From Cyclobacterium jeungdonense (lineage in GTDB: Bacteria; Bacteroidota; Bacteroidia; Cytophagales; Cyclobacteriaceae), in contig NZ_WMCD01000013.1 of assembly GCF_010994275.1 (NCBI RefSeq), positions 1 to 64,000 on the forward strand: a stretch of DNA of 64,000 nt, written 5' to 3'. The position numbers and the translations under genes were made by a program. A model generated the notes under the pieces. The model ran no database searches. It was not told the DNA's origin and worked only from the letters and a program-made list of their open reading frames with translations. Shown here in pieces: positions 41,339-51,277 of this stretch; the stretch's first letter is position 1; each line of letters starts with the position of its first letter.

Positions 41339-44155
41339 ATGAAGGAAAAATTTAAGCTCTTAGCCCTCTGGTTTTGTTTTTCTGCCAGCATTTCAAATGC
41401 TCAATTTGCTTCCACCGACAGCGTTCCCCTGGACTCCAGAGTGAAAACAGGTCAATTGGAAAATGGAATGGAATATTATATTCAATACAACCCGAAACCG
41501 GAAAACAAACTGGAACTACGCCTGGCGATCAAAGCCGGCTCCATGCAAGAAAGGGAAGATCAGCTGGGGCTAGCTCATTTTGTGGAGCACATGGCTTTCA
41601 ATGGGTCGGAACATTTTGAAAAAAATGAACTCATCAGTTATTTACAATCCATTGGTGTGGCATTTGGAAGTGATCTTAATGCTTATACCAGTTTTGATGA
41701 AACGGTGTACATGCTTCCCATTCCTACTGATGACGAAGAAAAAATACAAAATGGGTTTCAGGTGATGCGTGATTGGGCAGGAGGGCTGTTGCTGAATTCA
41801 GAAGATATTAATGCGGAACGGGGAATTGTCGTGGAGGAATGGCGAACTGGCCAGGGAGTGGATCAACGGATGAGAGATGCCTATTTGCCCGTTTTGTTAC
41901 ACGAAAGCCGCTATGCGAATAGACTACCCATTGGCGATATGGACATTATCCGGGAGGCGGAGGAAGAAGTGATCCGGGATTTTTACAGGGACTGGTACCG
42001 TCCGGACCTAATGGGAATCGTGGCGGTGGGTGATGTAGCCCCCGAAAAAGTGGAAGCCTTGATCAAAGACTACTTTGGAGACCTTACAAATCCCGTGGAA
42101 GCACCCGAGCGTGTTTATTATGAGGTGCCGGAACACGCGGAGAATTTTGTGAAAATCATTACCGATGAAGAAGCCCCCGGTATTCAGGTACAATTATATT
42201 ACAAGCACCAACCGGTAGCTACCGAAACATATGATGACTATAAAGACCGGATTTTGAGAACAATGGTCGGTGGGATGCTAACGCAGCGGCTGGATGAAAT
42301 CAGACAAAAGCCGGACGCGCCCTTTATTTTTGCTGGGGCCAGGTATGGTAAATTGGTCAAAGGGCTGGAGTTTTTTACTACCTCCGGGGTAGTGGGACCG
42401 GGCAAAACCAAGGAAGGATTGCGGTCTTTTCTGGAGGAAAACAGGCGGGCAGTCCAACATGGATTTACTCAAAGTGAACTTGAACGTGTGAAACGTTCGC
42501 TTTTGAATAGTGCAGAAAGGTCCTTTAAGGAAATGGATAAGGCCGAGTCACGGTCCCTGGTAGGACGGTATGTATCACACTTTCTAAATGAGACCTTTGC
42601 TGATAATCCGGCTCATCGAAATCGTTTTTATCAGGAAGTAATCCCGGAAATCACCTTGGAAGAAGTGAATACCGTGGTCGATAAGCTGGTACGCGAAAAT
42701 AATACCGTGGTGATCGTCACGGCACCGGAAAAAGACAGGGAATCCTTGCCAACAGAATCCGAGCTTTTGGCCGTGCTAAATGAAGCAAAGGAAATAGAAA
42801 CGACCCCCTATCAGGAAAAGGAACTCAGGGAGGAGCTGATGCTGGCCATACCCGAATCGGGGAAGGTGGTGACGGTGCGGGAAGTGGAAGAAGTCGGCAT
42901 CACAATTATACAATTGGCTAATGGACTAAAAATCCATTTCAAACCCACCGACTTCAAAAACGATGAAATTCTGTTTACCGGGTCCAGCAAAGGCGGCACA
43001 TCCCTGTACCCGGACAGAGACCATATCCATGCCAGCTATGCAGGAACTGCTGTAAACGTCATGGGAGTGGGAGATTTTTCTCCTTCCGATTTGAGGAAGG
43101 TGTTGGCAGGTAAAAATGTTCAGGTTACGCCCAATATTGGCAGGTATTCCGAAAACATATCAGGGAGTACTTCTCCAGAGGATCTGGAATTGGCCTTGCA
43201 GCTAATTCACCTCTATTTTACCGCCCCCAGAATGGATTCAGAGCTTTGGGAGGTATTTCTCACTAACCAAAAAAATCAATTGGAAAGTGCGCAGGTTAAT
43301 CCCGATTTTCAGTTTAATAAGCGAGTCAACGAAATAATAAGCAATGGAAATCCCAGAGGGATGGGCATTTTTTCTCCGGAGAAACTGGATTCCATCGAAG
43401 TGGAGAAAAGTCTGGAGATTTTCACCGAAAGGTTCGCAAATGTGGCCGATTTTGAGTTTTTGTTTACCGGTAATATTGATTTAGACCTAGTAATCCCCAT
43501 GGTGGAGCGATACCTGGGAAGTCTGCCCGGAAATCCTGCGTTGGAAAGCGAGCAATTCCGGGATTTGGGCATCAATCCCCCGCAGGACCAGACGGAGTTG
43601 ATAAAAGTCGGCGTAGATGAAAAAAGTCAGGTGATCCTGTATTTCAATGGGGATACCGCCTATGATCTGGAAAAATCCCAGCAGCTATCGTACCTGGGGG
43701 AAATATTGACCATTAAATTAATCGAATCCTTACGGGAACAAATAGGAGGTGTTTACGGCGTCGGTGCCAGAGGAAGCTTAAGCAAGGTTCCGAATGAGCG
43801 GTTTAGCTTTGTTATCAACTTTCCCTGCGCGCCGGAATCGGTCCCTGAGTTGACCGCTGCTGTCTGGGAGGAAATCGAAAAAATACAAACCAATGGTCCC
43901 GAAGCGGAGGATTTGGAAAAAGTAAGGGAAACCAAACGGATATCCCTGGAAGAAAACCTCCGCCGCAATGGTTTCTGGCATGGGCAGATTAGTGCGGCCA
44001 TCAGCGGCAACATGCCTTTGGATACCGTACTGGGAGCGGCGGATAGGGTGTTGGGCGTTACAGGGCAACAGGTTCAGGCACTCGCCAGAGAATTTCTAAA
44101 AGAGGAATTTTTATTAAAAATTATCCGGTATCCGGCAGATTTTCAGGAAGAATAG
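41339..44155 (+). CDS. M16 (pitrilysin-type) zinc metalloprotease, secreted
   Basis: 938-aa peptidase with both M16 halves on one chain. After a signal peptide (about 1-22, ending SNAQ), the inverted zinc motif HFVEH is at residues 80-84. A downstream acidic helix (INAERGIVVEEWR) supplies the third ligand, and the inactive half continues from about residue 470. It degrades peptides in the periplasm, with specificity unknown. The following sialidase starts 62 nt later in the same direction, so a joint operon is possible. Confidence 0.93.
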   Translation: MKEKFKLLALWFCFSASISNAQFASTDSVPLDSRVKTGQLENGMEYYIQYNPKPENKLELRLAIKAGSMQEREDQLGLAHFVEHMAFNGSEHFEKNELISYLQSIGVAFGSDLNAYTSFDETVYMLPIPTDDEEKIQNGFQVMRDWAGGLLLNSEDINAERGIVVEEWRTGQGVDQRMRDAYLPVLLHESRYANRLPIGDMDIIREAEEEVIRDFYRDWYRPDLMGIVAVGDVAPEKVEALIKDYFGDLTNPVEAPERVYYEVPEHAENFVKIITDEEAPGIQVQLYYKHQPVATETYDDYKDRILRTMVGGMLTQRLDEIRQKPDAPFIFAGARYGKLVKGLEFFTTSGVVGPGKTKEGLRSFLEENRRAVQHGFTQSELERVKRSLLNSAERSFKEMDKAESRSLVGRYVSHFLNETFADNPAHRNRFYQEVIPEITLEEVNTVVDKLVRENNTVVIVTAPEKDRESLPTESELLAVLNEAKEIETTPYQEKELREELMLAIPESGKVVTVREVEEVGITIIQLANGLKIHFKPTDFKNDEILFTGSSKGGTSLYPDRDHIHASYAGTAVNVMGVGDFSPSDLRKVLAGKNVQVTPNIGRYSENISGSTSPEDLELALQLIHLYFTAPRMDSELWEVFLTNQKNQLESAQVNPDFQFNKRVNEIISNGNPRGMGIFSPEKLDSIEVEKSLEIFTERFANVADFEFLFTGNIDLDLVIPMVERYLGSLPGNPALESEQFRDLGINPPQDQTELIKVGVDEKSQVILYFNGDTAYDLEKSQQLSYLGEILTIKLIESLREQIGGVYGVGARGSLSKVPNERFSFVINFPCAPESVPELTAAVWEEIEKIQTNGPEAEDLEKVRETKRISLEENLRRNGFWHGQISAAISGNMPLDTVLGAADRVLGVTGQQVQALAREFLKEEFLLKIIRYPADFQEE

Positions 44156-44217
44156 CGGCAGGACCTACAGACGATGCCGAATCAAAGCAACACACTGTTA
44201 ACTAATAAATTGAAAAT

Positions 44218-45378
44218 ATGCTGATTTCGTTTTTAATAATCTTTTTGGGCTTTTTTCCCTTCCTGACGGCAGAACAGCTCTCGCTATCTGCTACACAAGA
44301 CCGGGATGAAACAGCCTTGTATGTAAGTGGAGAGGGCGGGTACCACACCTATAGAATCCCATCACTACTGGTAGCGCAAGATGGCTCCTTGCTGGCTTTT
44401 GTCGAAGGTAGAAAATCCGGAAGTGGCGATACCGGAGACATTGATCTTTTGCTTAAACGGTCAGAGGACGGGGGACATACCTGGTCCGAACAAATGGTGC
44501 TATGGGATGATGGAGAAAATGTCTGTGGAAATCCAACCCCGGTGCTGGATGAAAACACCGGAGAAATTCACTTGCTGCTTACCTGGAATAGGGGAGATGA
44601 CCACGAAGGGGATATCATCCTAAAAAGGAGTCAGGATACCCGCCGTGTATTTGTCATGAAATCCACCGATCATGGCCAAACCTGGACGGAACCAAAGGAC
44701 ATTACCCATAGCACAAAAAATCCGGAATGGGGCTGGTATGCCACTGGTCCAGGAATAGGCATTCAAATCCAACATGGCCCCGATAAAGGCCGTTTGGTGA
44801 TTCCATCGGATCACAGTTACGATGACCCAAATGGCGATGTAAGGGGAGGGCCCTTTGAATACGGCTCGCATGTGATCTATAGCGACGATCAGGGGGAAAC
44901 CTGGAATCTGGGCGGTACCATTCGACCTAAGATGAACGAATGTCAGGTAGTGGAGATGGCCGATGGGAAAGGAAGTCTTTTGATGAATATGCGCTCCTAT
45001 TTCGGAAAGAACAGGCGTGCTTTGTCGGTAAGCAGGGATGGGGGAATTTCCTGGTCCGATCCCGTGGAAGCAGTGACATTGGTAGAGCCCGTTTGTCAGG
45101 CGGCATTTCTCAGGTATTCCTGGCCCAAAGACCCGGAGGGAGATGTGGTGTTGTTTTCAAATCCCGCTAGTACAAAGAGGGAAAACATTACGGTAAAATT
45201 AAGCAGGGATAGTGGGAAGACATGGGTGGGCTCCAAGACCCTCCATGCCGGCCCCGCTGCTTATTCTGCATTGGCCCGATTGCCTAATGGGCAAATCCTT
45301 TGCCTTTATGAAAAAGGAGACCAACATCCGTATGAAAAAATTAGCCTGGCCCGGCTAAGCCTGGATGATTTTCAATGA
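44218..45378 (+). CDS. GH33 exo-alpha-sialidase
   Basis: 386-aa neuraminidase cleaving terminal sialic acids. A hydrophobic signal sequence begins the protein. The FRIP-type arginine motif appears as TYRIPSL near residue 45, then five Asp boxes of the form SxDxGxTW are visible (SEDGGHTW, STDHGQTW, SDDQGETW, SRDGGISW, SRDSGKTW), marking the six-bladed propeller. It acts in the periplasm or outside the cell. Downstream, 36 nt away, is the beta-helix protein. No sialic acid aldolase gene (nanA) is in the window. Confidence 0.9.
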   Translation: MLISFLIIFLGFFPFLTAEQLSLSATQDRDETALYVSGEGGYHTYRIPSLLVAQDGSLLAFVEGRKSGSGDTGDIDLLLKRSEDGGHTWSEQMVLWDDGENVCGNPTPVLDENTGEIHLLLTWNRGDDHEGDIILKRSQDTRRVFVMKSTDHGQTWTEPKDITHSTKNPEWGWYATGPGIGIQIQHGPDKGRLVIPSDHSYDDPNGDVRGGPFEYGSHVIYSDDQGETWNLGGTIRPKMNECQVVEMADGKGSLLMNMRSYFGKNRRALSVSRDGGISWSDPVEAVTLVEPVCQAAFLRYSWPKDPEGDVVLFSNPASTKRENITVKLSRDSGKTWVGSKTLHAGPAAYSALARLPNGQILCLYEKGDQHPYEKISLARLSLDDFQ

Positions 45379-45414
45379 CGCAATGGGTGTCTCAAAATTC
45401 AAAAACAAGTAGAA

Positions 45415-47637
45415 ATGAGTAAGGATATATCTGAATTCGGGAGATGGCTGAAACCGGGGTTTACGATGGCAGTTTTTACATTTTCTGCAGCGATGCTTTT
45501 CGGACAATCGCCAACGTTACCCTCAGATCCGAATGTTATTCCAATAGACGGCCCGGGGTACTACGGAAGAGAAGGTAGCACTTATGTTTTGACCCGTGAT
45601 ATTCGCGCTGAAAAAAGCGCCCTCTTTCTGGGAAAAGACCTTACACTGGACCTGAATGGCCATACCATTACGTTTGCAGACGGGGCCTATGATAGCCTGG
45701 AAAACGGAGGCTTTGAAAGCGGCCTGGACGGATGGGATCTTTCGAAAGCACCCGGAGCTGAATTGTTGGAAACCAGTAAAACACGCCCGTTTGTGGGTGA
45801 GAAGCTGCTCGGTTTACAGAAAGGAGATGAAATCCTATCCCCTTATATCGATTTACCATACGCCAATAGGTCTTATTATGCAATCTGTGGAATTACAGGT
45901 AGGGTTTTTAGGGATATGGGAGGGGACCTTTCCAATGAGATGAAAATCAGTTTGTTCGTGGAAGATGAACGAGGCGAGGTGATAGAGGTAATGACGGATT
46001 ATGGGTCAGGACCTGTAAGAAGCAGTCCTGTTTTTCAAAAAAGCCCTCGCTTGGGTGGCGGTTTTATAGTGGCTCATATTCAGGGGCTTCCCGCAGGGAA
46101 ATACCGGATCCGGGTGAAGGCCGATACCGACTGTCTGGTAGATGAAATTGGTATTTTCCCGGCATTTGATGTGGGTATAGGAATCGTGGGTAAGACCCAT
46201 CCCAAAGGGCATTACGATCACTTGTATGAAAACCAGCACGCGGCCTTTTACGATTATACAGCTGATTTTCAAACAGGAAACCCGCTCCCAGAAATTCCTC
46301 AAGTGAGTGGAAAGGGAACGGTTACCATCAAAAATGGAACCATTAAATCCGGATTTGGCGGAGTGATGAGTTGGGGTATCCAATCTACGGCCGATGATGT
46401 CGAGCTGATATTGGATGGGGTGACCATTATTAACCAGGGAATCAATGCGACAGCAGTAGACGTACCGCAAGCCAGAATAAGTCATTGCCGGTTTGAGGTG
46501 GCAAACCCTCAATTGATTCACCGCCACGGTTCCCAGCATTATGCCGTAGACCTAAGAGGTAAGGGCGTTTCGGAAGTTGCCTATTCGGCGTTTTACGGAG
46601 GGCAGGGATGCCTGGTGTTTAAGGGAAAAAAGTCTTCCATCCATCATAATACCTTTGTGAACCATCAACTGGTAACCAACCATTACAGCATCATGGCCAT
46701 GGGGGATAGCTCCCTGATTTATGAAAATACCATCGTCCCTGAGGTTGGATCTGGGATAGAGATTTTTCGTCACAAAGGAATCGAAATATTCAATAACCGA
46801 ATTAAAATTGAGGCTTCCCCACCTACTACTGAATATGGGAAGGAGGAATTCAGTACTGCAGCCATCCGAATTGCAGATTACCGGGATAGTCCCGGTTCCC
46901 CGACCGGAGCCTTTGGTAATAAAGTGTATAACAATACCATCGAGGTACGTGGGCGTTCCTTTCCGGAATATCCGGAATACACGCCCATGGCCTGGGCCCT
47001 TTTTTACAGTGCCAGTGCCGGAGATAATTTTGTATTTGGAAATCGTATCACTGTAGATCATCCAAATCCTTCGTCCGGTTCCGAAGCGGCCGCTTTCTAT
47101 ATTGGTGGTGGGCTCACGGGGTTTGGAGGAGTGTTTCAGGGCAATACGGTCTACACAAACGTTCCCGCTGCCTGGATAGGCTGTCGGTATGGTGGAGCGG
47201 TAAATACCCGACTTGCTTACAACCATTTCATCAACACCAGTTCCGTAGAGTTGCAACCATTTCGTATGGGTTGGGAATCCTGCGACAGCTGCTATGCCAA
47301 AGAGGTAACTTTTGTTGGAAACACCTTTCACAAAATGGATTTTGGATTCCTAAAGACCGAGCAGCCTCATTCTTATCGGGTAATGATGCCTGTTGAGGTT
47401 CTTTGGCAGGGAAATAAGATGGATATGCCGGTAATTCGAGTGGAGGATAAAAGCGGTACGCATATTCAGACCGCCCAATTTAACAAGGAAGGCCTTTGGC
47501 AGGTAGAACTACTTTTGGAAACCTACCAGCATCCACAAAGTAACCGAAAGGAGGGATATTGGCTGCTGGTAGGAAAAGAAAAGCGCTTTGTGACCAGAGA
47601 ATCTTTCCAGCCCATAGTCTTTGGAGCTGAGGAATAA
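45415..47637 (+). CDS. Secreted right-handed parallel beta-helix protein with inserted beta-sandwich domain
   Basis: 740-aa exported protein. The start YYGREGSTYVLTRDIRAEK and DLTLDLNGHTI are the first beta-helix coils. Around residues 97-240 a beta-sandwich insertion (NGGFESGLDGWDL, GLPAGKYRIRVKADT) looks like a carbohydrate-binding module. The helix resumes around residue 300 (GTVTIKNGTIKSGFGG) and runs to about 650 with repeated NxxxN/IxxNT coils. Such folds are typical of polysaccharide lyases and glycosidases, but no catalytic motif is certain. It is downstream of the sialidase in the same operon. Confidence 0.78.
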   Translation: MSKDISEFGRWLKPGFTMAVFTFSAAMLFGQSPTLPSDPNVIPIDGPGYYGREGSTYVLTRDIRAEKSALFLGKDLTLDLNGHTITFADGAYDSLENGGFESGLDGWDLSKAPGAELLETSKTRPFVGEKLLGLQKGDEILSPYIDLPYANRSYYAICGITGRVFRDMGGDLSNEMKISLFVEDERGEVIEVMTDYGSGPVRSSPVFQKSPRLGGGFIVAHIQGLPAGKYRIRVKADTDCLVDEIGIFPAFDVGIGIVGKTHPKGHYDHLYENQHAAFYDYTADFQTGNPLPEIPQVSGKGTVTIKNGTIKSGFGGVMSWGIQSTADDVELILDGVTIINQGINATAVDVPQARISHCRFEVANPQLIHRHGSQHYAVDLRGKGVSEVAYSAFYGGQGCLVFKGKKSSIHHNTFVNHQLVTNHYSIMAMGDSSLIYENTIVPEVGSGIEIFRHKGIEIFNNRIKIEASPPTTEYGKEEFSTAAIRIADYRDSPGSPTGAFGNKVYNNTIEVRGRSFPEYPEYTPMAWALFYSASAGDNFVFGNRITVDHPNPSSGSEAAAFYIGGGLTGFGGVFQGNTVYTNVPAAWIGCRYGGAVNTRLAYNHFINTSSVELQPFRMGWESCDSCYAKEVTFVGNTFHKMDFGFLKTEQPHSYRVMMPVEVLWQGNKMDMPVIRVEDKSGTHIQTAQFNKEGLWQVELLLETYQHPQSNRKEGYWLLVGKEKRFVTRESFQPIVFGAEE

Positions 47638-47640
47638 CTG

Positions 47641-48828
47641 TTACTTTAAGAATAATTGCTCAATAAAGACTGCCCTTGGTATGGAAATGCTTTTTCCGGT
47701 GGGCAAAGGGATGCCCGTTTGGTCCTGGATCCTGAAGATAACGATATTATCAGATTCCATATTTGCTACCAGAAGTAATTCTCCCTTTTTATCCATTTTA
47801 AAGTTTCGCGGGTGTTGACCGCCAGTGGGAACATGTCCCTGAATTTTTAGCAGACCGGTTTCCTGATCGACTTGGTAGATGGCCAGGTTATCCTGACCCC
47901 GATTACTGGCATAGAGCCATTTGCCATCCACCGAAAGGTGAATGTCCGCAGCCGCATTGTAATCCGTTTGTATTTCCGGCGAAAGCATTTCGATGCGGTC
48001 TAATAATAGGAGGTCGCCATTTTTTGGGTCAACGGTGTAAATTCCCACCGTGTTGCTCAGTTCCTCCACAGAATAAGCGTAGGGTAGTTCAGGGTGGATT
48101 ACAAAATGCCGGGGGCCGGAACCCGCTTTGACAGGAAATATCTCGGGATCCTTTTGCACGCTGGCGTTTTTGAGATTGACTTCGTATTTCAAAATCTGGT
48201 CAATACCCAAGTCCGATGCGTAAACCCACTTGCCATCCGAGGACGGAATCATGGAATGCATGTGGGGTTTAGTTTGGTTCGGGTGAACACTGCTACCCTC
48301 GTGTTGGATGACGGATACTGGCTCGCTAATGGCACCGGAATCGGCCACTTTAAAGGTCGATAAATTACCTCCCTGGTAATGCGAAACAAATACCACCTGC
48401 CCGGTAGGATCTACACTGATATGACAAGGGCTGGCACCGGCCGAAGATGCCTGGTTAATTAAGGAAAGGTGTCCGGAATTCTGGTCGATTGAATACGATA
48501 CGATGGTCCCGTTCGGGTCTTCCGGATTATTACCCTCCCGGTAGGCTGCGTATAAATACCTCCCAGAGGGATGGAGCGCCAGAAAAGTAGGGTTTTGTTT
48601 ATCGTGAACCGTTTGCAGAATGGTGGCCGATAAATTGGTCCTGTCAAAATCAAGCACATAGATGCCTTTGCTGTCGTTTTGACTGTAGGTACCAATGTAG
48701 AGGATTTCCTTTGCGGATTGAGCCATGGTTTTTGGAGTAAAATGCAGGGTTATGATACCGATTATAATAAGCAGTATCATTCTCGATATGTAATTGGGAA
48801 ATACGGATGCGAATACCAGTTTATTCAT
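47641..48828 (-). CDS. Lactonase family protein (6-phosphogluconolactonase-like beta propeller)
   Basis: 395-aa seven-bladed propeller of the Pgl/lactonase family, hydrolysing sugar lactones. A signal peptide (hydrophobic stretch MILLIIIGIITLHF, ending MAQ) points to the periplasm, so it likely opens aldonolactones from extracellular sugar oxidation rather than cytoplasmic 6-phosphogluconolactone. Typical motifs are YIGTYSQNDSKGIYVLDFD and GSGPRHFVIHPELPYAYSVEE. The start 48828 is kept because Lys and Arg residues precede the hydrophobic region, whereas 48780 would start uncharged. It is convergent with the beta-helix gene. Confidence 0.83.
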   Translation of the reverse strand: MNKLVFASVFPNYISRMILLIIIGIITLHFTPKTMAQSAKEILYIGTYSQNDSKGIYVLDFDRTNLSATILQTVHDKQNPTFLALHPSGRYLYAAYREGNNPEDPNGTIVSYSIDQNSGHLSLINQASSAGASPCHISVDPTGQVVFVSHYQGGNLSTFKVADSGAISEPVSVIQHEGSSVHPNQTKPHMHSMIPSSDGKWVYASDLGIDQILKYEVNLKNASVQKDPEIFPVKAGSGPRHFVIHPELPYAYSVEELSNTVGIYTVDPKNGDLLLLDRIEMLSPEIQTDYNAAADIHLSVDGKWLYASNRGQDNLAIYQVDQETGLLKIQGHVPTGGQHPRNFKMDKKGELLLVANMESDNIVIFRIQDQTGIPLPTGKSISIPRAVFIEQLFLK

Positions 48829-48885
48829 TTTTTGAATATACCATATTTTCTAATAAAACAGCAACATGAAGGGAAATGTCCTGAT

Positions 48886-50727
48886 TTACCTGGATGATTC
48901 CAGTTCCAGGACTTTTATTAGTTTACTAAAGATTTCGGTGTTTTCATATACTCCTCTGAATTTATGGGAATGAGGCCCATAAGCAAAAACAGGAACCATC
49001 AGCCCCGTATGGTCTTCTGTCGAAAACTCCAACTCCACTGTGTTATCGGCCGTATTCCCCTGGGGGATGGTCACCCCTCCTGTTTCATGATCTGCCGTAA
49101 TAAGTACCAGCGTATGCCCATCCCCATCGGCAAACCGAACCGCCTCCGCAACAGCCTGATCAAAATCAATTCCTTCATTTATAACCGTACCCACCTCATT
49201 GGCATGTCCGCCTGAATCAATGTAAGCACTCTCGATCATTAAGAAAAAGGGTTGGTCTTTTGAATTAAGGAAGTCAATTCCGGCTTTGGTTGCTTCCGGG
49301 AGGAAGTCCCGCCTTCCACCACTTATTTTTGGCAGGCCTTGGTTGGAAGCAAAATACCCTGCCTTTGCTCCTTTTTGCGTAACCAGATCTCGCAAAGAGG
49401 AGGCTAAAATAAAACCTGACTTTTCCAGATTTTCTAGTTCGATGGTTTCGCCATCCAGAAAATCTATTTTGCCGCCACCAATAAACAGGGACAGTGGACT
49501 TTTTGCCAGGTCAGAAGCAATATTCCGGGTCAGATCACGCTCGGGTTGGTGGGCAAAAAAGGCCGCCGGAGTGGCACCTGTCAAATGATCCGTAGTGATA
49601 ATTCCCGAGTTAAATCCGTAGGGAGCCAGGTATTCCGGTAAATTTGCTGCTGGCGTTCCATCTGGATGCATGCCAATGCTCCGGTTTTTTGCTTTTTGCC
49701 CGGAGGCCAGTGCAGTACCTGCTGCTGCAGAGTCGGTGGTGAAATCGTCGGCAGACTGGGTTTTGATTAGGCCCAGGTTTTTCAGTTGTGTCAGTGTTAA
49801 TTGATTGTTGTTTGCATACATGGCAGCGGATAACTGAGCCAACCCATTACCGTCTCCAATTAATAAGATCACATTCTTGACTCTCCGATCGGTACCGTCC
49901 GATTCGAATGTCGGGCGGTAAATTTCCCTTGGGGTAGGATGGGTATACAATCGGTTTTGAAGGCTCGAAAGGTAGCTTTTAGCAGCGCCAGGGTGATCGG
50001 TATTGATGTAATCTACGCCCAGCTCATGCAATGCCTTCCAGGCAGTTTTACTGTCTGGCGTGGCCCAAAACCGAATGGGCTTTCCAAATTGATGGGCCAC
50101 GCGAATGGCTTCCTTTAGTTGTACAATATCCGAATCTATAAGCCTGCCCTTTCCATTCCATTGCGAAAAACTGCGAAAGCTTAGGCTGAACAGCTCAATT
50201 TTATCTAGTGGAAGGCTTTCGGTATCTTCTACACTTTGGTAATCAAAAAACACAGGGAATGGATAGCGGTGGTAATCCTTCTTTTCCGGACGGTTTCCGG
50301 AAATTACTATTTTTACAAAGGGATGTTCGCGGTCTTCCCATAGCTCCTGATAGGGCTCTAATTCCTTTAGAAGTTGATGCATAGTAGCATAGGCTTCTGT
50401 TTTAAAATCCACCAGGAGGATAAAGGGATGCAAACTACCAAGTTGCAGACGCTTTGCCTGAACCATGGGTTCCAGGTACAAACTGGACAAGGTATGTCCT
50501 GTTCGGATACTTTCTTTTTCATGGGCTACAAATAAGGTGTCGTTCCGGAGTATTACGTCTGCTTCAATGGAAGCGGTTCCACTAGCATAGGCCTCCCAAA
50601 ACGGAATTTGCTGCAAATAATCGTTGTGGCTATGAATGTTGATATCCTGGGCCCCCAGAGGGGCCGCTAAACATGTGATCAGCCAACATGCAATTGTTAA
50701 AAAGGAGGCATTCTTTGAGGGTTTCAT
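48886..50727 (-). CDS. GDPD-like phosphodiesterase / alkaline phosphatase fusion
   Basis: 613-aa exported protein of two catalytic modules. The N-terminal PLC/GDPD-like domain (about residues 27-255) has IHSHNDYLQ with the first His, SIEADV with Glu and Asp, and LFVAHE. The C-terminal alkaline phosphatase domain (about 283-610) has LIGDGNGLAQ, the phosphorylated Ser333 in TDSAAAGTAL, ITTDHLTGATPAAFFAH and TADHETGG. Together they could release phosphate from phosphodiesters in two steps in the periplasm. Start 50727 (MKPSKN...) gives a clean signal peptide; the frame opens earlier at 50829. A phosphate-limitation role is inference. Confidence 0.87.
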   Translation of the reverse strand: MKPSKNASFLTIACWLITCLAAPLGAQDINIHSHNDYLQQIPFWEAYASGTASIEADVILRNDTLFVAHEKESIRTGHTLSSLYLEPMVQAKRLQLGSLHPFILLVDFKTEAYATMHQLLKELEPYQELWEDREHPFVKIVISGNRPEKKDYHRYPFPVFFDYQSVEDTESLPLDKIELFSLSFRSFSQWNGKGRLIDSDIVQLKEAIRVAHQFGKPIRFWATPDSKTAWKALHELGVDYINTDHPGAAKSYLSSLQNRLYTHPTPREIYRPTFESDGTDRRVKNVILLIGDGNGLAQLSAAMYANNNQLTLTQLKNLGLIKTQSADDFTTDSAAAGTALASGQKAKNRSIGMHPDGTPAANLPEYLAPYGFNSGIITTDHLTGATPAAFFAHQPERDLTRNIASDLAKSPLSLFIGGGKIDFLDGETIELENLEKSGFILASSLRDLVTQKGAKAGYFASNQGLPKISGGRRDFLPEATKAGIDFLNSKDQPFFLMIESAYIDSGGHANEVGTVINEGIDFDQAVAEAVRFADGDGHTLVLITADHETGGVTIPQGNTADNTVELEFSTEDHTGLMVPVFAYGPHSHKFRGVYENTEIFSKLIKVLELESSR

Positions 50728-50742
50728 AATTTCGAATTTGTA

Positions 50743-50750
50743 CAAAAGTA
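50743..50750 (-). promoter_or_regulatory. Candidate -7 box for the phosphodiesterase/phosphatase gene
   Basis: TACTTTTG on the minus strand fits TAnnTTTG exactly and lies 15 nt before the ATG at 50727. The position supports that start rather than 50829. No -33 TTG at standard spacing. Confidence 0.35.
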
Positions 50751-50980
50751 GCGCAATTGCGAGATTTTCATAGGTAGGGGTGGTTAAATTAGAGTTAATT
50801 TTGCAGGCAAATGGTCTGCTTTTTGACAAATCGGCCGGGTATTGAACTCAATGTTGGATTATGGTTGAGAAAATTGAAAAATTCTCAACTTTGGTATAAA
50901 TGTTGTTGTAATATGAGTATAGAATTTCTTCTGAGATGAAGATTTGTTTTTCAAAGTTTAAACCATTAATACCAGATAGT

Positions 50981-51259
50981 ATGAATTCAACAAAAGTAAT
51001 TTTAAGCGCATTGGCAGGAGTAGCAGTAGGAGTACAAATAGGCCTGTTGATTGCTCCAGAGAAAGGTGAAGATACTCGCAAGAAGCTAACCAAAAAAGGG
51101 GAAGCGTACTTGAAGGACATCAATGGTCAGATCGATGGACTTCTCAAGGGCATGAATGAGAAAATGGACAAAATGAACAAGAACATTGCTACTGTAGCCG
51201 AAGAAACTAAAGCCAGAGGAAAAGAGCTTCTGACTGAGGCAAAAGAAAAATCAAAATAA
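50981..51259 (+). CDS. YtxH domain-containing protein
   Basis: 92-aa small protein. One N-terminal transmembrane or glycine-zipper helix (VILSALAGVAVGVQIGLLIAPEKG) carries the YtxH hallmark, including the APEKGEDTRKKL tail. A Lys/Glu-rich amphipathic helix (about 45-92) follows. YtxH proteins are envelope stress-associated with unclear function. The ATG at 50981 is chosen: the 15 residues that would be added from 50936 precede the domain without similarity. It ends in a terminator 18 nt downstream. Confidence 0.82.
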   Translation: MNSTKVILSALAGVAVGVQIGLLIAPEKGEDTRKKLTKKGEAYLKDINGQIDGLLKGMNEKMDKMNKNIATVAEETKARGKELLTEAKEKSK

Positions 51260-51277
51260 GGCAATCTTTACTGTCTG

